Assembly (NCBI GenBank): GCA_036337945.1
Contig: JAYZDF010000093.1
Span: 1 to 64,000 of the forward strand
DNA: 64,000 nucleotides
From: JAYZDF01 sp036337945
GTDB taxonomy: Bacteria; Myxococcota; Kuafuiibacteriia; Kuafuiibacteriales; Kuafuiibacteriaceae
Direction of reading: 5' to 3'
Both the position numbers and the translations under genes were made by a program. This document shows positions 21,901-26,771 of this stretch, piece by piece. The first letter of the stretch is position 1, and every line of letters begins with the position of its first letter. A model generated the notes under the pieces. It made no database searches, was not told the origin of the DNA, and saw only the letters and a list, made by a program, of their open reading frames with translations.

Positions 21901-23040
21901 ATCCCTGGTACAGACAGCTTTGCTCTCCTCTCGCCAGGTGACTATTTCATCACCGTCGAAGAAGCAGGTCGAGATGGAATTATTCCTGTGTACCAGCTTG
22001 AACTCACGGCTTCTCCGGCGAACGTTTGTGGAAATAATATCCTTGAGGCCGGAGAATTCTGTGACGACGGCAACAACGTTTCGAATGACGGATGCAGTGC
22101 CACCTGTGATACTGAATACTCGATCGCAGTTGCTACAACCAATGCGATTACGCTGCATTCTGTAACCTCGGCCTCGAATCAAGCCGTGGCTCCTTTCCAG
22201 ACGATTGCTAGCGCAACATCAAGCGGCCCTACCTGGGAACCCACAGGGACTCATATCGCCGTGAGCGACACTAACGACAACGTACGCGTCTACCACACCG
22301 GAACAGGACAGCAAACGGCGACATTCCCAGGTACAGAGCCTCAGTATTCTCTAACCGGTGCAGAGATCTTAGCCACAGATACAGCGCAGGCGTGTTTCCG
22401 AATGTTCGATGTCGTTGCAGGAACCCACGCATGTATTTCTGAATCTGGAAGTATTTCATCGGCTCGGTGGGATCCTTCAGGACAAGATCGATGGGCATTT
22501 GTTGGACCTCAAAACAGTCTCACGGTTAGAAGTCGAGACAACACATTCCGAGTTGAAATCGAAACGGGCATCACCGACTACGCGTGGGCACTCGATGGTT
22601 CCGCCCTGGTTTATGTAAGACCATCCAGTGGCGGTGCATCCTGCGAAATAGCCAGAACTATCATCCCTACGGCTGGTCAAACTGTCAGCCCGACGGTATT
22701 GGTCACCGACGTTGGCTGTAGTGCAAAGGTCATCGAGCTAACTGCGCAGAATGCGATATTACTCGCGGTCGCTGATTCTTCCGGACATCTCACCGATGCC
22801 TATCGAGTTGACAACAATCTCACCGCGCCAGTGACCCAGGGCAGCCTCAACCAACTATTTGGAAGTGCGGGAGCCCCAGAAGACTGGGCGCTGAGCCCTG
22901 ATGGCGTCATGGTCAGCTTGCTGGTCAACGATTTTGTTCTCGAAGTTCGGACGATTCCGAGTGAAACTACCACGTCAGGTGCGAGCAATACCATCGTGAC
23001 TAGCCAACAGCTGGGTCGCGGTATTATATATAAGGAGTGA
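958..23040 (+). CDS. Giant Calx-beta-like repeat lipoprotein (about 7360 aa), putative surface adhesin
   Basis: This is one uninterrupted reading frame of about 7360 residues. The start is set at ATG 958, because TTGAGGT lies 8 bp upstream and the signal peptide then ends in a good lipobox, LAGC, with Cys24. An ATG at 937 lacks this support. After the lipobox comes a Ser/Asp/Pro-rich linker with DAG motifs, typical of myxobacterial lipoproteins. Residues of about 60 to 6901 are 67 tandem repeats (counted by eye) averaging 102 residues. Each contains an EG near its start, then FTPxNYxxPQ, a DxD pair, and ends in DDDTQ or similar. The pattern resembles Calx-beta domains, and the Asp clusters suggest calcium binding. 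The C-terminus has a PPC-like segment (about 6905-7020), a DUF4215/Myxo-disulfide motif (7024-7051) and a possible beta-propeller (7055-7360). A role as a cell-surface fibre or adhesin is inferred. The stop overlaps the next gene. Confidence 0.9.
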   Translation: MRQLLFNVYGRLSILALTSALAGCTGSSPSTDDMADAGSRPNMRRDSGPTVQDAGPDARLQLKVTPTQITLSENMEMTTVEVSCASAPSEEIEVTVSTNDVKRINLTNTTYRFTPLNFSIPQQLTFITIKDSDLADNNVAVVLTAPNVETTTVSVTITDIDEQSFLVSTSSITMPEGGTTNFSLRLAAQPAEPTAVTLQVTDPAVTIVPPAVIFSPDNYDERQTITLIAEVDANATNDTSSIQISSPLIPSTSVSLTVLDNSSQNLVVTPASLSLNEGATESFNVSLTQPAAQSISVEIISNNNNAVTTVENQITFAPGEMGPIPVTVVAQQDANASNEQVELTITAANLTARTIQVDVTDDDTQSIELVPPGSLQVSEGQTGSFAVRLAYAPSGPFQIDITSSNPTAGIISPAQLTFMPGNYNRLQTVSFTALDDNDAQDNNVLITVSPSNDPSVQSAFLAVQIQDDETQSVVFTPQTLTVDEGTTGSFLVSIAYPPATNITVTLNSSDPSIATVSPQVLFFTPTNYNQPQSISVSTFVDENSANDTATIVASTPGLPPQSLSLTVRDLISQTIITTPQALSVNEGDASQSFAVSLTVAPSNPVNILVASGNSNLVQTSVNQLVFNASNFNVPQIVNLTVLQDDNVANELTNVSLSASGLPFVSVPISITDDDTQSIIVTPQAVTVGEGQNSNIAVRLAYAPAANTELNVTSLAPDKATVNQAVLTFTPQNYSTSQLVTITGEQDNDGNNETTTVQITSAGLTTEEVSVTVTDDDSQVIEVGQNALTLNEGDGPSALSVNLRFQPNGNEVVTVTNPNPSSLEVIPSQLVFTPSNYSTPQDLQIRAIQDQNPDNETVLLSVSATGVTPALVTVSTVDDDEQQLIVSLNQSQIAEGTNGTLSVRLAFPPSSSTPVTISSSNPGSLSANPTVLNFDGNNYAVAQTVNLTALNEANDVDETVDITISANAAPSVTRQVTLIDDDKQRLVVTPQNLSLTEGQFRTFSVRLYRGITAPESVTISSSDAARFVVTPSILTFSPSNALSEQTITVSAAQDDDLVPNSATLQLTSNSTPEAFPSQSLSINAVDNDVQSVVLSRQSATFDEGTTTTFTLRMAYEPASPTTVNLQSSNPAVASITPTQVIFSPSDYATPQTITISAPTDADVVPSNTSIEISSTDFENRSFAVTVTDPDQQAISVSANQITVAENDSSIFSVQLAYEPVSNVTVNLVSTPSAFTQVSPVQLTFTPGNYNSAQQVTLNTTADGTTNQVNGSITLTAAGIPNEVIQTTITNTESNAMSAQPSSLTAQEGETVSLSLALSLEPATNEQIAITNPDPTRLSISPATLTFTPGNYSTPQALTITILEDTDLVDHQLSIELSNTNLGNLTIPIAITDTDSLEIETSVATLTVAEEGTNTLDVRLSHQPNQTTIVSVTAGTGLSTGLNQLVFDSNNWNQFQTITVSANADNDLEDITTDLSLSATGVPTVTTPILIEDDDVQTIIASTQTITVAEESSTQFSIRLAYAPTQNENVTLAVSNPLVVATTPSNLTFTASNYTVPQIVTVQGLSDADTEDGSAAIILGSASASNVSVSVNVADNDTQTLVLTSSNLNIEEGATATVGISLGSQPLTERNVTISAANSSLVVVSPATLSFSPSNFATSQIVTVRALEDTDAENESTTLAIESTDVQSQSVSVSITDDDIQSIFTTQNSISMSESGSGTIGVRLTAAPASAVTVTVQSSDTTIASVAPATLTFDSSNWTQLQYMTVSGVSDTDDYDEVTSVVLSATGIPATVVAVNVTDLNNQLLIVTPANLSMNEGANASVSVRLLYEPEQNVTVTAVFDSGILSVAQPNLTFTPSNFNTPQNLVISAVEDANMVNNQTSLSVTSAGLTTRNVSISVVDNDEQGIALNTSGLTVQEGGTASFNVQLQFQPFNDVVVSVLSNNVAAFRPNSSRLRFTPSDWDVPRVIQVDGLQDADLANETGVLLIRASGLRNVVLPVTVTDDDTQSFVLSNDSIQFGESSSGAFNVSLSYQPSSDVVVNVVTSDQNAVSPSPTSLTFTSANYDTPQVVSLSSTDDTDLTNESATITVSAAGLTSAAVAVTVIDDDVQNFLLSTSALSLNEQGASSVIDVSLTQQPAGNIVTNVLVSNPDLNINPTSITFTPSNWNTPQQINLNAANDLDTLNETAQVEFSASGVLSQSVSVTIIDNDTQAILVAGTPSANEGGNTTLSVTLAYPPVNNTTVTIATDSADLITLSTTELVFTPQNYNQAQTITVTASEDNDLANEQAEIRLTLDTQTQETVSIQITDNDSQSIITSSTTPFVGEGGASSITIALAYVPSSTVTIVLASSDSSIVSVSPTTLTFAPQQGGSPQSVSLTAASDANTVSETVTLSVTTTHAPDLSLVVTTVDDDELSIQTSVEQIALGEGTQSSFNVTLSHVPPGNTTLAIATSNSDVVTISPSTLIFSASNFSVPQTVTIEAPADLDLINQTAQLSFSSAGLTTKSVLASVTDDDEQSILFSQTSVNINESESGSGSLRLAYQPSSDVVVSLVTSNPTTLSVSPQTLVFTPSNYASPQNISLTANPDQNLLNENILITASTPGASSAQLTANVIDDDTQAVEISRASLQVTEGTSESISVNLRYAPLATTQVTITSNDPQAATADRTSLTFTPQNFASPQLVNIVGEQDLDATDESVSFSVTDSESSAAGSFSVSIQDDEVQTIVVDPTILAVTEGGSVTFSVRMRHSPTNPLVVGIASPLGSSISTTPSTLNFDASNYTTPQTVTVDAAEDANTVLDLFDLELSSPNVAPTTLTVQVNDNDTQEILLAESAIVIDEGSTQQVGLRLAYEPNGNQTISVSDLAGTLSIVPSTLTFTPGNYNQLQTINISSPEDDNLSNETFTVAASATGIATSNLDVTVVDNDSQSFIVSGVTSEVQEGSTGTFSVALAYEPNSNTTVSIASQNVGAITVSNASLTFTPANYSQAQTVTFTANQDQDTADEQGVIVAINSPNVPTYEISLTVSDDDTQRLVASPSAITVVEGGVSAQLAITLAYQPSVNETVTFSAPASLNLSPSTISFTPQNYETAQTLTVSANEDDNLRTETEDLTATLASNQATSIFSVTVTDNDSQELVVSQSSFNVNEGTITPMTFSLRYEPIGTEEIVITSDNPQQLTSSPNTLTFTAANYSNPQTVNLIASEDLDLQDSEATLLLDGTTTGTSAISVTMTDTDELSLLADNTNMTINEGNSDNVGISLSHQPTSTVTVTLVGNNSQAIALNITELIFTPANFATQQTVSLSALEDPNVIHENVIITASSPGLSPLQINVQVSDDDSVGILANPTQIVLQESSNASQAAVRLTRAPTNPVQVSATSQNSNVAVVTPAILSFNSTNWATPQTISIVPVDDVNIVDDDTSIILDATGIAPQSISVTVEDDDNLEVLLSTSALSLLEGQTHNLQVRLSHQPTSQLALTVSTSSATALSLSPQTLVFGPSNYATPQVVNITAQHDSNLTDTNSQISLSGGSLTKTLTVHIKDDDDQVISLNPPNITTAEEEQETIQVALDFVPRGPVTVSVASNDPQRARVTPSTISFTPSNYSVAQNVVVNLLRDSDLTANAVNVTVSGATANDATATLQVQDIDTQAIIVSASTLTLNEGASRAVEISLAYQPSAATTVTVASTIPNSVETSVSSLQFTPSNYDTPQTLVIEAVADNNTSDESATVSLTTGLITENILVTTIDNDLQAFITSVEQLNVTEGQTQPLGVRLAYAPSANVVVSLAANSSLGLSPSSLLFTPSNYAQPQTVTVTGEHDQNLVSESVNLSISAANIPSKSVSVVVTDDDTQSINLSTGSLELNEGSSESFTVTLAYAPTQATVVNLTHSNSSVTFSPDSLTFDASNYDSPQQITASAQEDNNASPETFSLQLNSTAISSRLLPVAVSDNDTQSVVLTDSSINLQEGQAVTLGVQLAFAPVNDFTVSFSISDDSRLDLSPSSLTFTANNYQTNQTLTLTGLADLDTVANNLTLTITGPGMSAQTLPVTLTDIDEVQIVATPQPLQINEGSTGQLTVRLSHEPTSNVALSVQPGSSTPISTNVSSLIFTPNNYDQPQIVVVEANTDSNTTNESTTVTLAGSGLQSVQTTVNITDTDTQNILASPTNVTAEEEGSATQFGVRLAQQPSADVTVAIAELSSSQLQLNPANLTFTAANWSSPQNVSVSVVSDDNVDNELVTVQLSAPGIASQNLSVNIEDNDTQAMVADVSSLSLEEGESTTIRIRLAFEPSSNVTVTPISTDGSRLEFSPPNLLFTASDYSTPKSVTVIARQDSDLLTDNTVIELRSNNIASLEIPATIVDDDELSVVVVSSNLPEREGDSGEVFVALSHIPTATVSVGISTNAVSKLTTSPVQLTFYPSDFDVSQRISLTSLQDLDVLNELISMTLSPSEGSPQTLQIPILDDDTQDIVVSSSQLSITEEGTASLTVSLSNDPGAQTNVTVTSGDSSLLQTQPSVVTFTSANFRTPQTIVLNAPADADAADNTVTLTLSGAGGVSKSVSIQINDNDTQSYLLSESSLSIQEGTDATVQIALAHAPTASDYRVDFTPSNPGKLSISPAFVTFSAANYNTPQTITVSGLSDQDLRNELGAVQISSSGIQAFDLPVTVVDDDEQEVIFSQNPISINEGTTLTVGFRLAFEPTSTATFALTAQNPSKLAISSGTAVFTPENYSTQQQLQITANEDNDSLDELGQSVNFVSESADPQSLAVNILDDDVQAFVLNANSLTLIEGQQDVITVRLAYNPLSDVTVSVSSTDNARLSTNPVALTFTPNNFDTPQNVQVLSAQDSDIETDDVQINLASSAVPTNASVAVTIQDDDVLEIQTNLQSVAVSEGGEAELRVRLSHAPSNTTSLNISTLDPSSLSTSPTTLQFTAANFDTEQIITLIGVEDVDTQGETNQVALSIANGPSAAVSVAVSDNDTLQALVNPASVNVTEGQSAAVEVRLSHAPNSNLQLALALSDPSKAELSAQQIIFTPANYQSLQTVWITGTNDVDQANENLVLSLSSQGLTTLEVPVSVLDDDSLNLNLSESSLRLTEGGASQTFEVTLTSQPATAFTVSLSATSNVISISPSTFTIQPSSWQNPQTITVTPNQDNDTVDTSATINIQAPGVDSRNVEVVIEDDDEQTIVSSVSAINLQEGGNGTFTVSLQYQPTTNTAVTVLSGNSNLISVQPTSLTFTQSNYNIGQTVTLSASEDVNLTNDASTVILRSTGSAERTVPVNIADNDTQRLIVAPSSLSVTEGDSTSLSVRLEYQPANTVNVALAANEPNLLSLGQNQLVFTTNNYAQAQVVQVTALEDVNLRNEVTEINLDTTGLNSESVSVNIADNDTQTLVLSPNAITMDEGSSETIALSLSYQPNSNVSLSVSNPDSGRLTLNRSSFSFTPSNWNSPQYLTIQSLADDDADDNNLSLSFSGTRLSQQSFPVSVTDTDEQALIVSRPSITITEGSSNTFTARLAQRPSSNTTVTLSSNNPAVTISPSSFVVNTSNFTSPRTVSISSPQDNDLADALAEITVETQNAPSVTVSVLVDDDDEQEVVVNPAAIAINEGASADIDISLRYEPMSDTAIQISSQSSLVTSSPNSLTFTPLNWNIPQSARLTAQQDPDTLDNDIDVSITSSVAPTLDVDVAISDDDTQTIVLNNTSVTVTEGQTANIEVSLSNAPVSPVTISVVSGDSSRIRSSVLQLTFTSTTYQFPQTVSIQGLDDLDIVDNHTTLSFTSPGLTTVVADITSADDDTQALLVTPGAVSINEGQSSVFSVRLAYQPAQTTEVAASHTSTKFSLSSTTLTFESSNYDVEQTITISALQDSDSLNDAGTVSLSAPSISNETLSVTIIDDDAISLVATPGTLSLNEGGLPGYVNISLSEAPTSPIALTLESSDSGAVSFTPNSYTFTQSNWNTPLGVQVVAIADNDTSDESVELVLSSSALPTRRIPISVSDDDQMSLIVSQTTLALNEGASDSIDISLSNQPTSNITVSITSSRPNRVVSSASSVTFTPSNYNSPQSITVSAIEDPDLEDDSGNIVFFVNQGLQASTSVQIADNDTQSLIVSETSISINEGNSANVGVRLAFQPSSNVTVNLSASPSQGLTLSQNALTFTPANYAQIQAITVSAAEDANLSNEVSTLTVSSTGLTPEAVQLTIIDDDTQSLIVSQSNLDIDEGTSESVTVRLAYQPQNTVNVSLASSDINSFAVNPSSLSFSASNYATPRVVSITAYQDFNAEDETGSVTLSATGLPTASIALRSVDDDIQSVLVTPSSISLQEGNNTNVSLRLAQQPTQNVVIQVESSDSSALSTSVSSVTFTPTNYGTPQAITLTAEQDADTVNGSATVTFSATGIAPTQMFIPITDDDTQSIVLSNLSFNISEGSSGQLQVSLAYAPQSPISVNISSMDIGAVSANPSSIQFTPANYNVTQTVSIIGVEDADTEDEQDVFVEILSPGVTTEEIVVNVTDDDIQSLIVTPASLTVTEEDGSTQFFVSLAYEPSGQANVSISNSNTPAVSLDRTSLSFNSQNYANPQPITVTALSDANTSDAIANFTVSSPVANVNRTVACNIIDDDIQEIVLNRQAILVEENAQESFQVSLRYAPSGPVIVNVSSNRPDILVTSRNFVTFNASNYDTPVTVTVNSLPDNDADDDLAVVSLTSNGIQSNNINVSIQDTNIFQLLASTDHGTVAEGGSTTFTLRLGAAPSSGTQTVTFTSQDPLAATVSPASIDFDATNYQTDQTITITSLQDPDPTDELVLIDIESSGMDSLQYELTVNDDDTVGLSVSPTSLTIAEGATSSFNISLSASPQVAVPVTIESSTPNSVITIPEEIVFLPNGPTTISVQVSALEDFDPVNQSVLLTVTSTLTLPTSRTVGVSTTDNDTINAVFDTSVLTQLYTVTMNSPSDYALIQIDADSEVYLSANTGAPTMGSCNADTLIRVFDFAGTELGLDDNDGLNNCSSVIPGTDSFALLSPGDYFITVEEAGRDGIIPVYQLELTASPANVCGNNILEAGEFCDDGNNVSNDGCSATCDTEYSIAVATTNAITLHSVTSASNQAVAPFQTIASATSSGPTWEPTGTHIAVSDTNDNVRVYHTGTGQQTATFPGTEPQYSLTGAEILATDTAQACFRMFDVVAGTHACISESGSISSARWDPSGQDRWAFVGPQNSLTVRSRDNTFRVEIETGITDYAWALDGSALVYVRPSSGGASCEIARTIIPTAGQTVSPTVLVTDVGCSAKVIELTAQNAILLAVADSSGHLTDAYRVDNNLTAPVTQGSLNQLFGSAGAPEDWALSPDGVMVSLLVNDFVLEVRTIPSETTTSGASNTIVTSQQLGRGIIYKE
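1135..21660 (+). repeat. 67 tandem Calx-beta-like protein repeats of about 102 aa
   Basis: The repeats were counted from the boundary motif (DDDTQ or variants such as DNDTQ, DIDEQ, DDDEL) followed by an 8-residue beta strand and an EG pair. The total length of 6842 residues divided by 67 gives 102. The copies share only key positions. At both protein and DNA level they are clearly diverged from each other, and I saw no neighbouring near-identical copies, so this is an old array and not a recent amplification. A few units have a degenerate boundary, for example TESNAM near nucleotide 4830. Confidence 0.85.
22027..22110 (+). other. DUF4215 / Myxo-disulfide motif in the giant protein
   Basis: Residues 7024-7051 contain a C-G-N-N start, E-x-C-D-D-G-N and D-G-C-x-x-x-C. 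This spacing is the hallmark of the DUF4215 (Myxo-disulfide) repeat found in exported proteins of Myxococcota. The cysteines are expected to form disulfides outside the cytoplasm. Confidence 0.8.
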
Positions 23041-26000
23041 TCCGGAGGCTTGAGCGTTATTACCCTAAGACTCTGTTCTGTATCGTCTTAGTCATTTGTT
23101 TTCAACCGGAGACCTCGGCTGAATCGACACCACCGGTTTTTTTTAGCGCTCAATACGACAAACCGTACAAAAAACTAAGTTCGGGCTTCCAAATTATCCC
23201 GACGGAACACTGGAGCGCATACCAAGTCGAGCTACCTTTCCCCTTCAGCATTTTCGACGTCACCTTTTCCGCTGCGCATATCGCACACAAGGGGGTGATC
23301 AGTTTCGCCCATCGATGTGACCAGGGCTGTCCTCGCTTTGGCGAAACATGTGACATGCAAACCTTCAACTGCTATCGCAGCTCGCTATTTTCTGGTGTAC
23401 TTGGGCAGTTATCAGCTCCTCAAAGTCTTTTAGCGGCCTACTGGGACGACCTCAGTTTCGAGAGCACGGGTAGTAATGCGACAAAGATTCGATTCGAAAC
23501 CCGGGGTACAGCGCCGAATCGCGAATTTATTGTCGACTGGCAAAAAGTGGTTCATCACCAGGCCTTTCCGGGCGAGGTAAGAGGCTATACCTCGTTTATG
23601 GCCAAGCTTTACGAGCCTCATTCCATCATAGAGCTCCATTTTGGAGACTCGGTTGCGAGCGTTGATACGCCTTCATGGGCAGGTCAAATCGGTATCGAAA
23701 ATGCCGACGGACAAAAAATATTTCGTCCGATTCACTGCGATGGTCGACAACAAGGCTGCGACTGGGAGAGCCTCGAAGGATTGCGTAACAAAGTCATCAT
23801 CTTCGGTGATTTCGATGGGCCTGAACTCATCGCTCAATTTAGTGGACCCACCGGTGGCAGGACAGCGGAGAACGTCACCGCGCAACTCACCGTTTCAAAT
23901 GTAGGACACCAGTCGACGAACGAACCCTTTGATGCAAGGATTTACTTGGAAGAAACAACCTCTACAACGGTCAGTAAAACATTGTTGGCCATCCATAACT
24001 TCGACGCGCTAGACACGACACAATCGGCCACGGCTTCGATAGCCTTTTCTCTGCCTGTCCTCACGAGCAGCGCAAGCTACCAACTCATTGCACATATTGA
24101 CGAATCTAAAGCAGTGCGTGAAGGCGCTACCCAAAACAATCAGGTCTACTCGGCGACAGCATTTTCGACCGGCGAAAACTTTTCCGTAGATAGCCTTCAA
24201 GCGGGATTGAACCAAATAACAGGCGAGCTACATGTTGCGGCAGACCTCATCAACTCGGGACCTAGAATTGATAACGTAGAAATCAGAATATACTCCTCTC
24301 AAGATACCACTCTTGATTCGGCTGATACCATAATCATGTCAGAGCGAGTCTCTATTCCTGCCGTTAAGAGAACCAAATTTGAACGCAGGCTCTCTAACGT
24401 AACTGGAGTTACAAACACATATCTGTTTATCGAGGTCGACCCAGAAAGTGAAACGCAAGATATTTTGCGTTCGGATAACTTCAGTCTAAACGGACCAATA
24501 CAAGCTCAGCCCGACCTTTCAATCACTATTGAAAAAAGTGACGCTGTTACCGTCGGAGAGTTTACCGAATTTGAAATCAGCCTGGGAAATAACGGCGCAT
24601 ATGTCGCTGCTGTGGACTGGGAAATTTATTATTCAAAGGATCAAATATTAGACAGCTCAGATTTTCTCATCGCTTCGGGGCGGCAAGATTTAGGCCTGAG
24701 TAGAGAATCTCGTTTAGCCAGCTCGGTTTCCGTGCCCATGATTCCCGGCGGTTATTATAACGTTCTCAGTGTAGTTGATCCCGGCAATTACATCAGCGAA
24801 AACAACGAAACAAACAATACCCAACCAAGTCTGCAAAAAACAGAAGTGACAGGCGTCGATCTAGTTGTATCTCTCAATAGCCGACAAAGTGCTTTTTATT
24901 TAAATCAAGAAACTCTTTTCGACTTCACCGTGACGAACTCACAGGCGGCGATTTCTCCGGAGACCAGAATTAATTTCTATCTCTCAGATAACCGACTTAT
25001 CTCAAGCACAGACGTTCTTATCGGAACGACCACCATCGCTTCACTTGGCGAGAACAGCCAAATCCAAGGAACATTCAGGTGGACTCCGACGAGCAACGGC
25101 TTACTAGGCCTAAAACATCTAGGTCTAGTGGTCGATCCAGCGAATGAGATTGTCGAGACGAACGAGCAAAACAACAAATTTGCTACGCCACAACCGATTC
25201 CAATCTTGCCTGAAGCGCCAGACTTTCGAGTGACCTACCTGGATGCCTACGAGACGACAGGTACCGGAGACACGCTGGACATTGCATTTGAAGTTCAGAA
25301 CAACGGGGTGATTGAGTCGGTCGCTCCGGTAGCTCTTTATCTCTCATCGTCTTCCACGTTTACTCCTTCATCAGCAACACTTCTATTTGAAGACATCGTT
25401 CCTCTCGCTGCAAACACTCGGCAAGTCAGGTCGACGCGCATTGTTGTTCCGAACAATATTCCAGCAGGAAAGTATTTCTTGACCTTGATTTGTGACCCAA
25501 ATCAACGCGTCAACGAATTAGATGAGACCAATAACTCACGTACACTGGGAGAACCCATTCACGTTGACCGTTCGAGCATCCGCATTGAGAATATATCTCT
25601 GCCCAAGGGGGTACTCGGATATAATTACCTTGCGACGCTGATTGTTTCTGGCTCAAGCGATCCTGTAATTTGGTCGATAAATGGCACTCTTCCCAGCGGT
25701 ATTTCCTTCGACCCAGTCACGGCTACATTGCAAGGGACGCCACAGAACTTCGGTACCTTTGAGCTTTTAGCTCAGGCCTCGAGCACTTCGTGGACGGTGA
25801 ATAAGCAATTATTTCTCAAGATATCTGAAACCGGTCAGAACCTAATAATTACCACACCCGGTCTTCCCGTCGGACAGGTGAGCTATCAGTATGATTATTT
25901 ACTCACCGCGCACGGAGGATCCGGTCTGATCACGTGGTCAACGGAAGATGCTCTTCCCGAAGGTCTTACACTGAGTAAGTCAGGGAGAATCTCGGGTGAA

Positions 26001-26771
26001 CCGACGAATAGAGCGAATCAGTCTATTGTAGTCACAGCGCAAGATGAAATCGGTGATTCCATTCGCAAGGAATTGAAAATTAGGGTTGTAGACGGCGATA
26101 ACAAACTCCGTTTTTCTTATTTACCAAATCCTACTTTTTATCTGGCCCAGAACGTGAGCATAAGAATTGAATCTAGTAACGCCGTTCTGCCGACCAAACT
26201 TTCCATATTAGAGGGCAGCCTACCGCCAGGAATTAATCTTGAGGGGCAATACCTTCGAGGGTCGGCTCGCTCGCTAGGAACTTACTCTGCCGTTCTTCAA
26301 ATCGCAGACAGCGAAGGGCAAACAAGTAAAGCAGCCATACGGATAGAAGTAGTGCCGAGTGGTTCGTTCAAGATAGGGCCCTCAAAACTTCCTTTCTTTT
26401 ACTTAGGCGAAAGACTGGAAGAGCAAACTGAGTTTCAGCTTGCAAACGAAACAAATCCGGCAGACGCACCAACGTTTGAGGTTATTCAGGGGCGACTCCC
26501 AGCGGGCGTAAGACTCGTTCCACAAGGTCTATTTGAAGGAACACCTACTGAGTCTGGGCGATTCGACTTCATCGTTCAAGGAGTCACGGTCTCAGGTCAA
26601 CTTGGGCAACAAGCTTTTACCTTGCTGATTCTCGACTCGGAAATGCAGACATCGTCAGAAGCATGCTCATGTCGCAGCTCATCTGTTTCTTCTCGTTATG
26701 GGAGTTGGACGATAATCGGATTACTAGGCTTGCTGTTCCTGCGCAGAAAACAAAAAAGCCCAGCATCATAG
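23037..26771 (+). CDS. Exported CARDB/Ig-domain protein with MYXO-CTERM-like anchor
   Basis: A 1244-residue protein is predicted from GTG 23037, which overlaps the TGA of the giant lipoprotein gene; coupled translation is likely. The AAGGAG at 23032-23037 overlaps this GTG, so the true start may be a little downstream. A hydrophobic signal segment covers residues 12-22. Residues of about 30-255 resemble the nidogen-like domains of myxobacterial surface proteins, with a WDDL motif. Five CARDB-like domains follow (about 261-840), several ending in Asn/Glu-rich ENNETNN-type motifs. Four putative Ig-like (He_PIG) domains cover about 847-1200, recognisable by LPxGxxF/L and GTP motifs. The tail has Cys1210 and Cys1212, a hydrophobic stretch (about 1222-1236) and an RRK cluster. 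This is the tripartite layout of MYXO-CTERM sorting signals. CARDB stands for cell-adhesion-related domain, so a cell-surface adhesion partner of the upstream giant protein is inferred. Confidence 0.85.
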   Translation: MIRRLERYYPKTLFCIVLVICFQPETSAESTPPVFFSAQYDKPYKKLSSGFQIIPTEHWSAYQVELPFPFSIFDVTFSAAHIAHKGVISFAHRCDQGCPRFGETCDMQTFNCYRSSLFSGVLGQLSAPQSLLAAYWDDLSFESTGSNATKIRFETRGTAPNREFIVDWQKVVHHQAFPGEVRGYTSFMAKLYEPHSIIELHFGDSVASVDTPSWAGQIGIENADGQKIFRPIHCDGRQQGCDWESLEGLRNKVIIFGDFDGPELIAQFSGPTGGRTAENVTAQLTVSNVGHQSTNEPFDARIYLEETTSTTVSKTLLAIHNFDALDTTQSATASIAFSLPVLTSSASYQLIAHIDESKAVREGATQNNQVYSATAFSTGENFSVDSLQAGLNQITGELHVAADLINSGPRIDNVEIRIYSSQDTTLDSADTIIMSERVSIPAVKRTKFERRLSNVTGVTNTYLFIEVDPESETQDILRSDNFSLNGPIQAQPDLSITIEKSDAVTVGEFTEFEISLGNNGAYVAAVDWEIYYSKDQILDSSDFLIASGRQDLGLSRESRLASSVSVPMIPGGYYNVLSVVDPGNYISENNETNNTQPSLQKTEVTGVDLVVSLNSRQSAFYLNQETLFDFTVTNSQAAISPETRINFYLSDNRLISSTDVLIGTTTIASLGENSQIQGTFRWTPTSNGLLGLKHLGLVVDPANEIVETNEQNNKFATPQPIPILPEAPDFRVTYLDAYETTGTGDTLDIAFEVQNNGVIESVAPVALYLSSSSTFTPSSATLLFEDIVPLAANTRQVRSTRIVVPNNIPAGKYFLTLICDPNQRVNELDETNNSRTLGEPIHVDRSSIRIENISLPKGVLGYNYLATLIVSGSSDPVIWSINGTLPSGISFDPVTATLQGTPQNFGTFELLAQASSTSWTVNKQLFLKISETGQNLIITTPGLPVGQVSYQYDYLLTAHGGSGLITWSTEDALPEGLTLSKSGRISGEPTNRANQSIVVTAQDEIGDSIRKELKIRVVDGDNKLRFSYLPNPTFYLAQNVSIRIESSNAVLPTKLSILEGSLPPGINLEGQYLRGSARSLGTYSAVLQIADSEGQTSKAAIRIEVVPSGSFKIGPSKLPFFYLGERLEEQTEFQLANETNPADAPTFEVIQGRLPAGVRLVPQGLFEGTPTESGRFDFIVQGVTVSGQLGQQAFTLLILDSEMQTSSEACSCRSSSVSSRYGSWTIIGLLGLLFLRRKQKSPAS

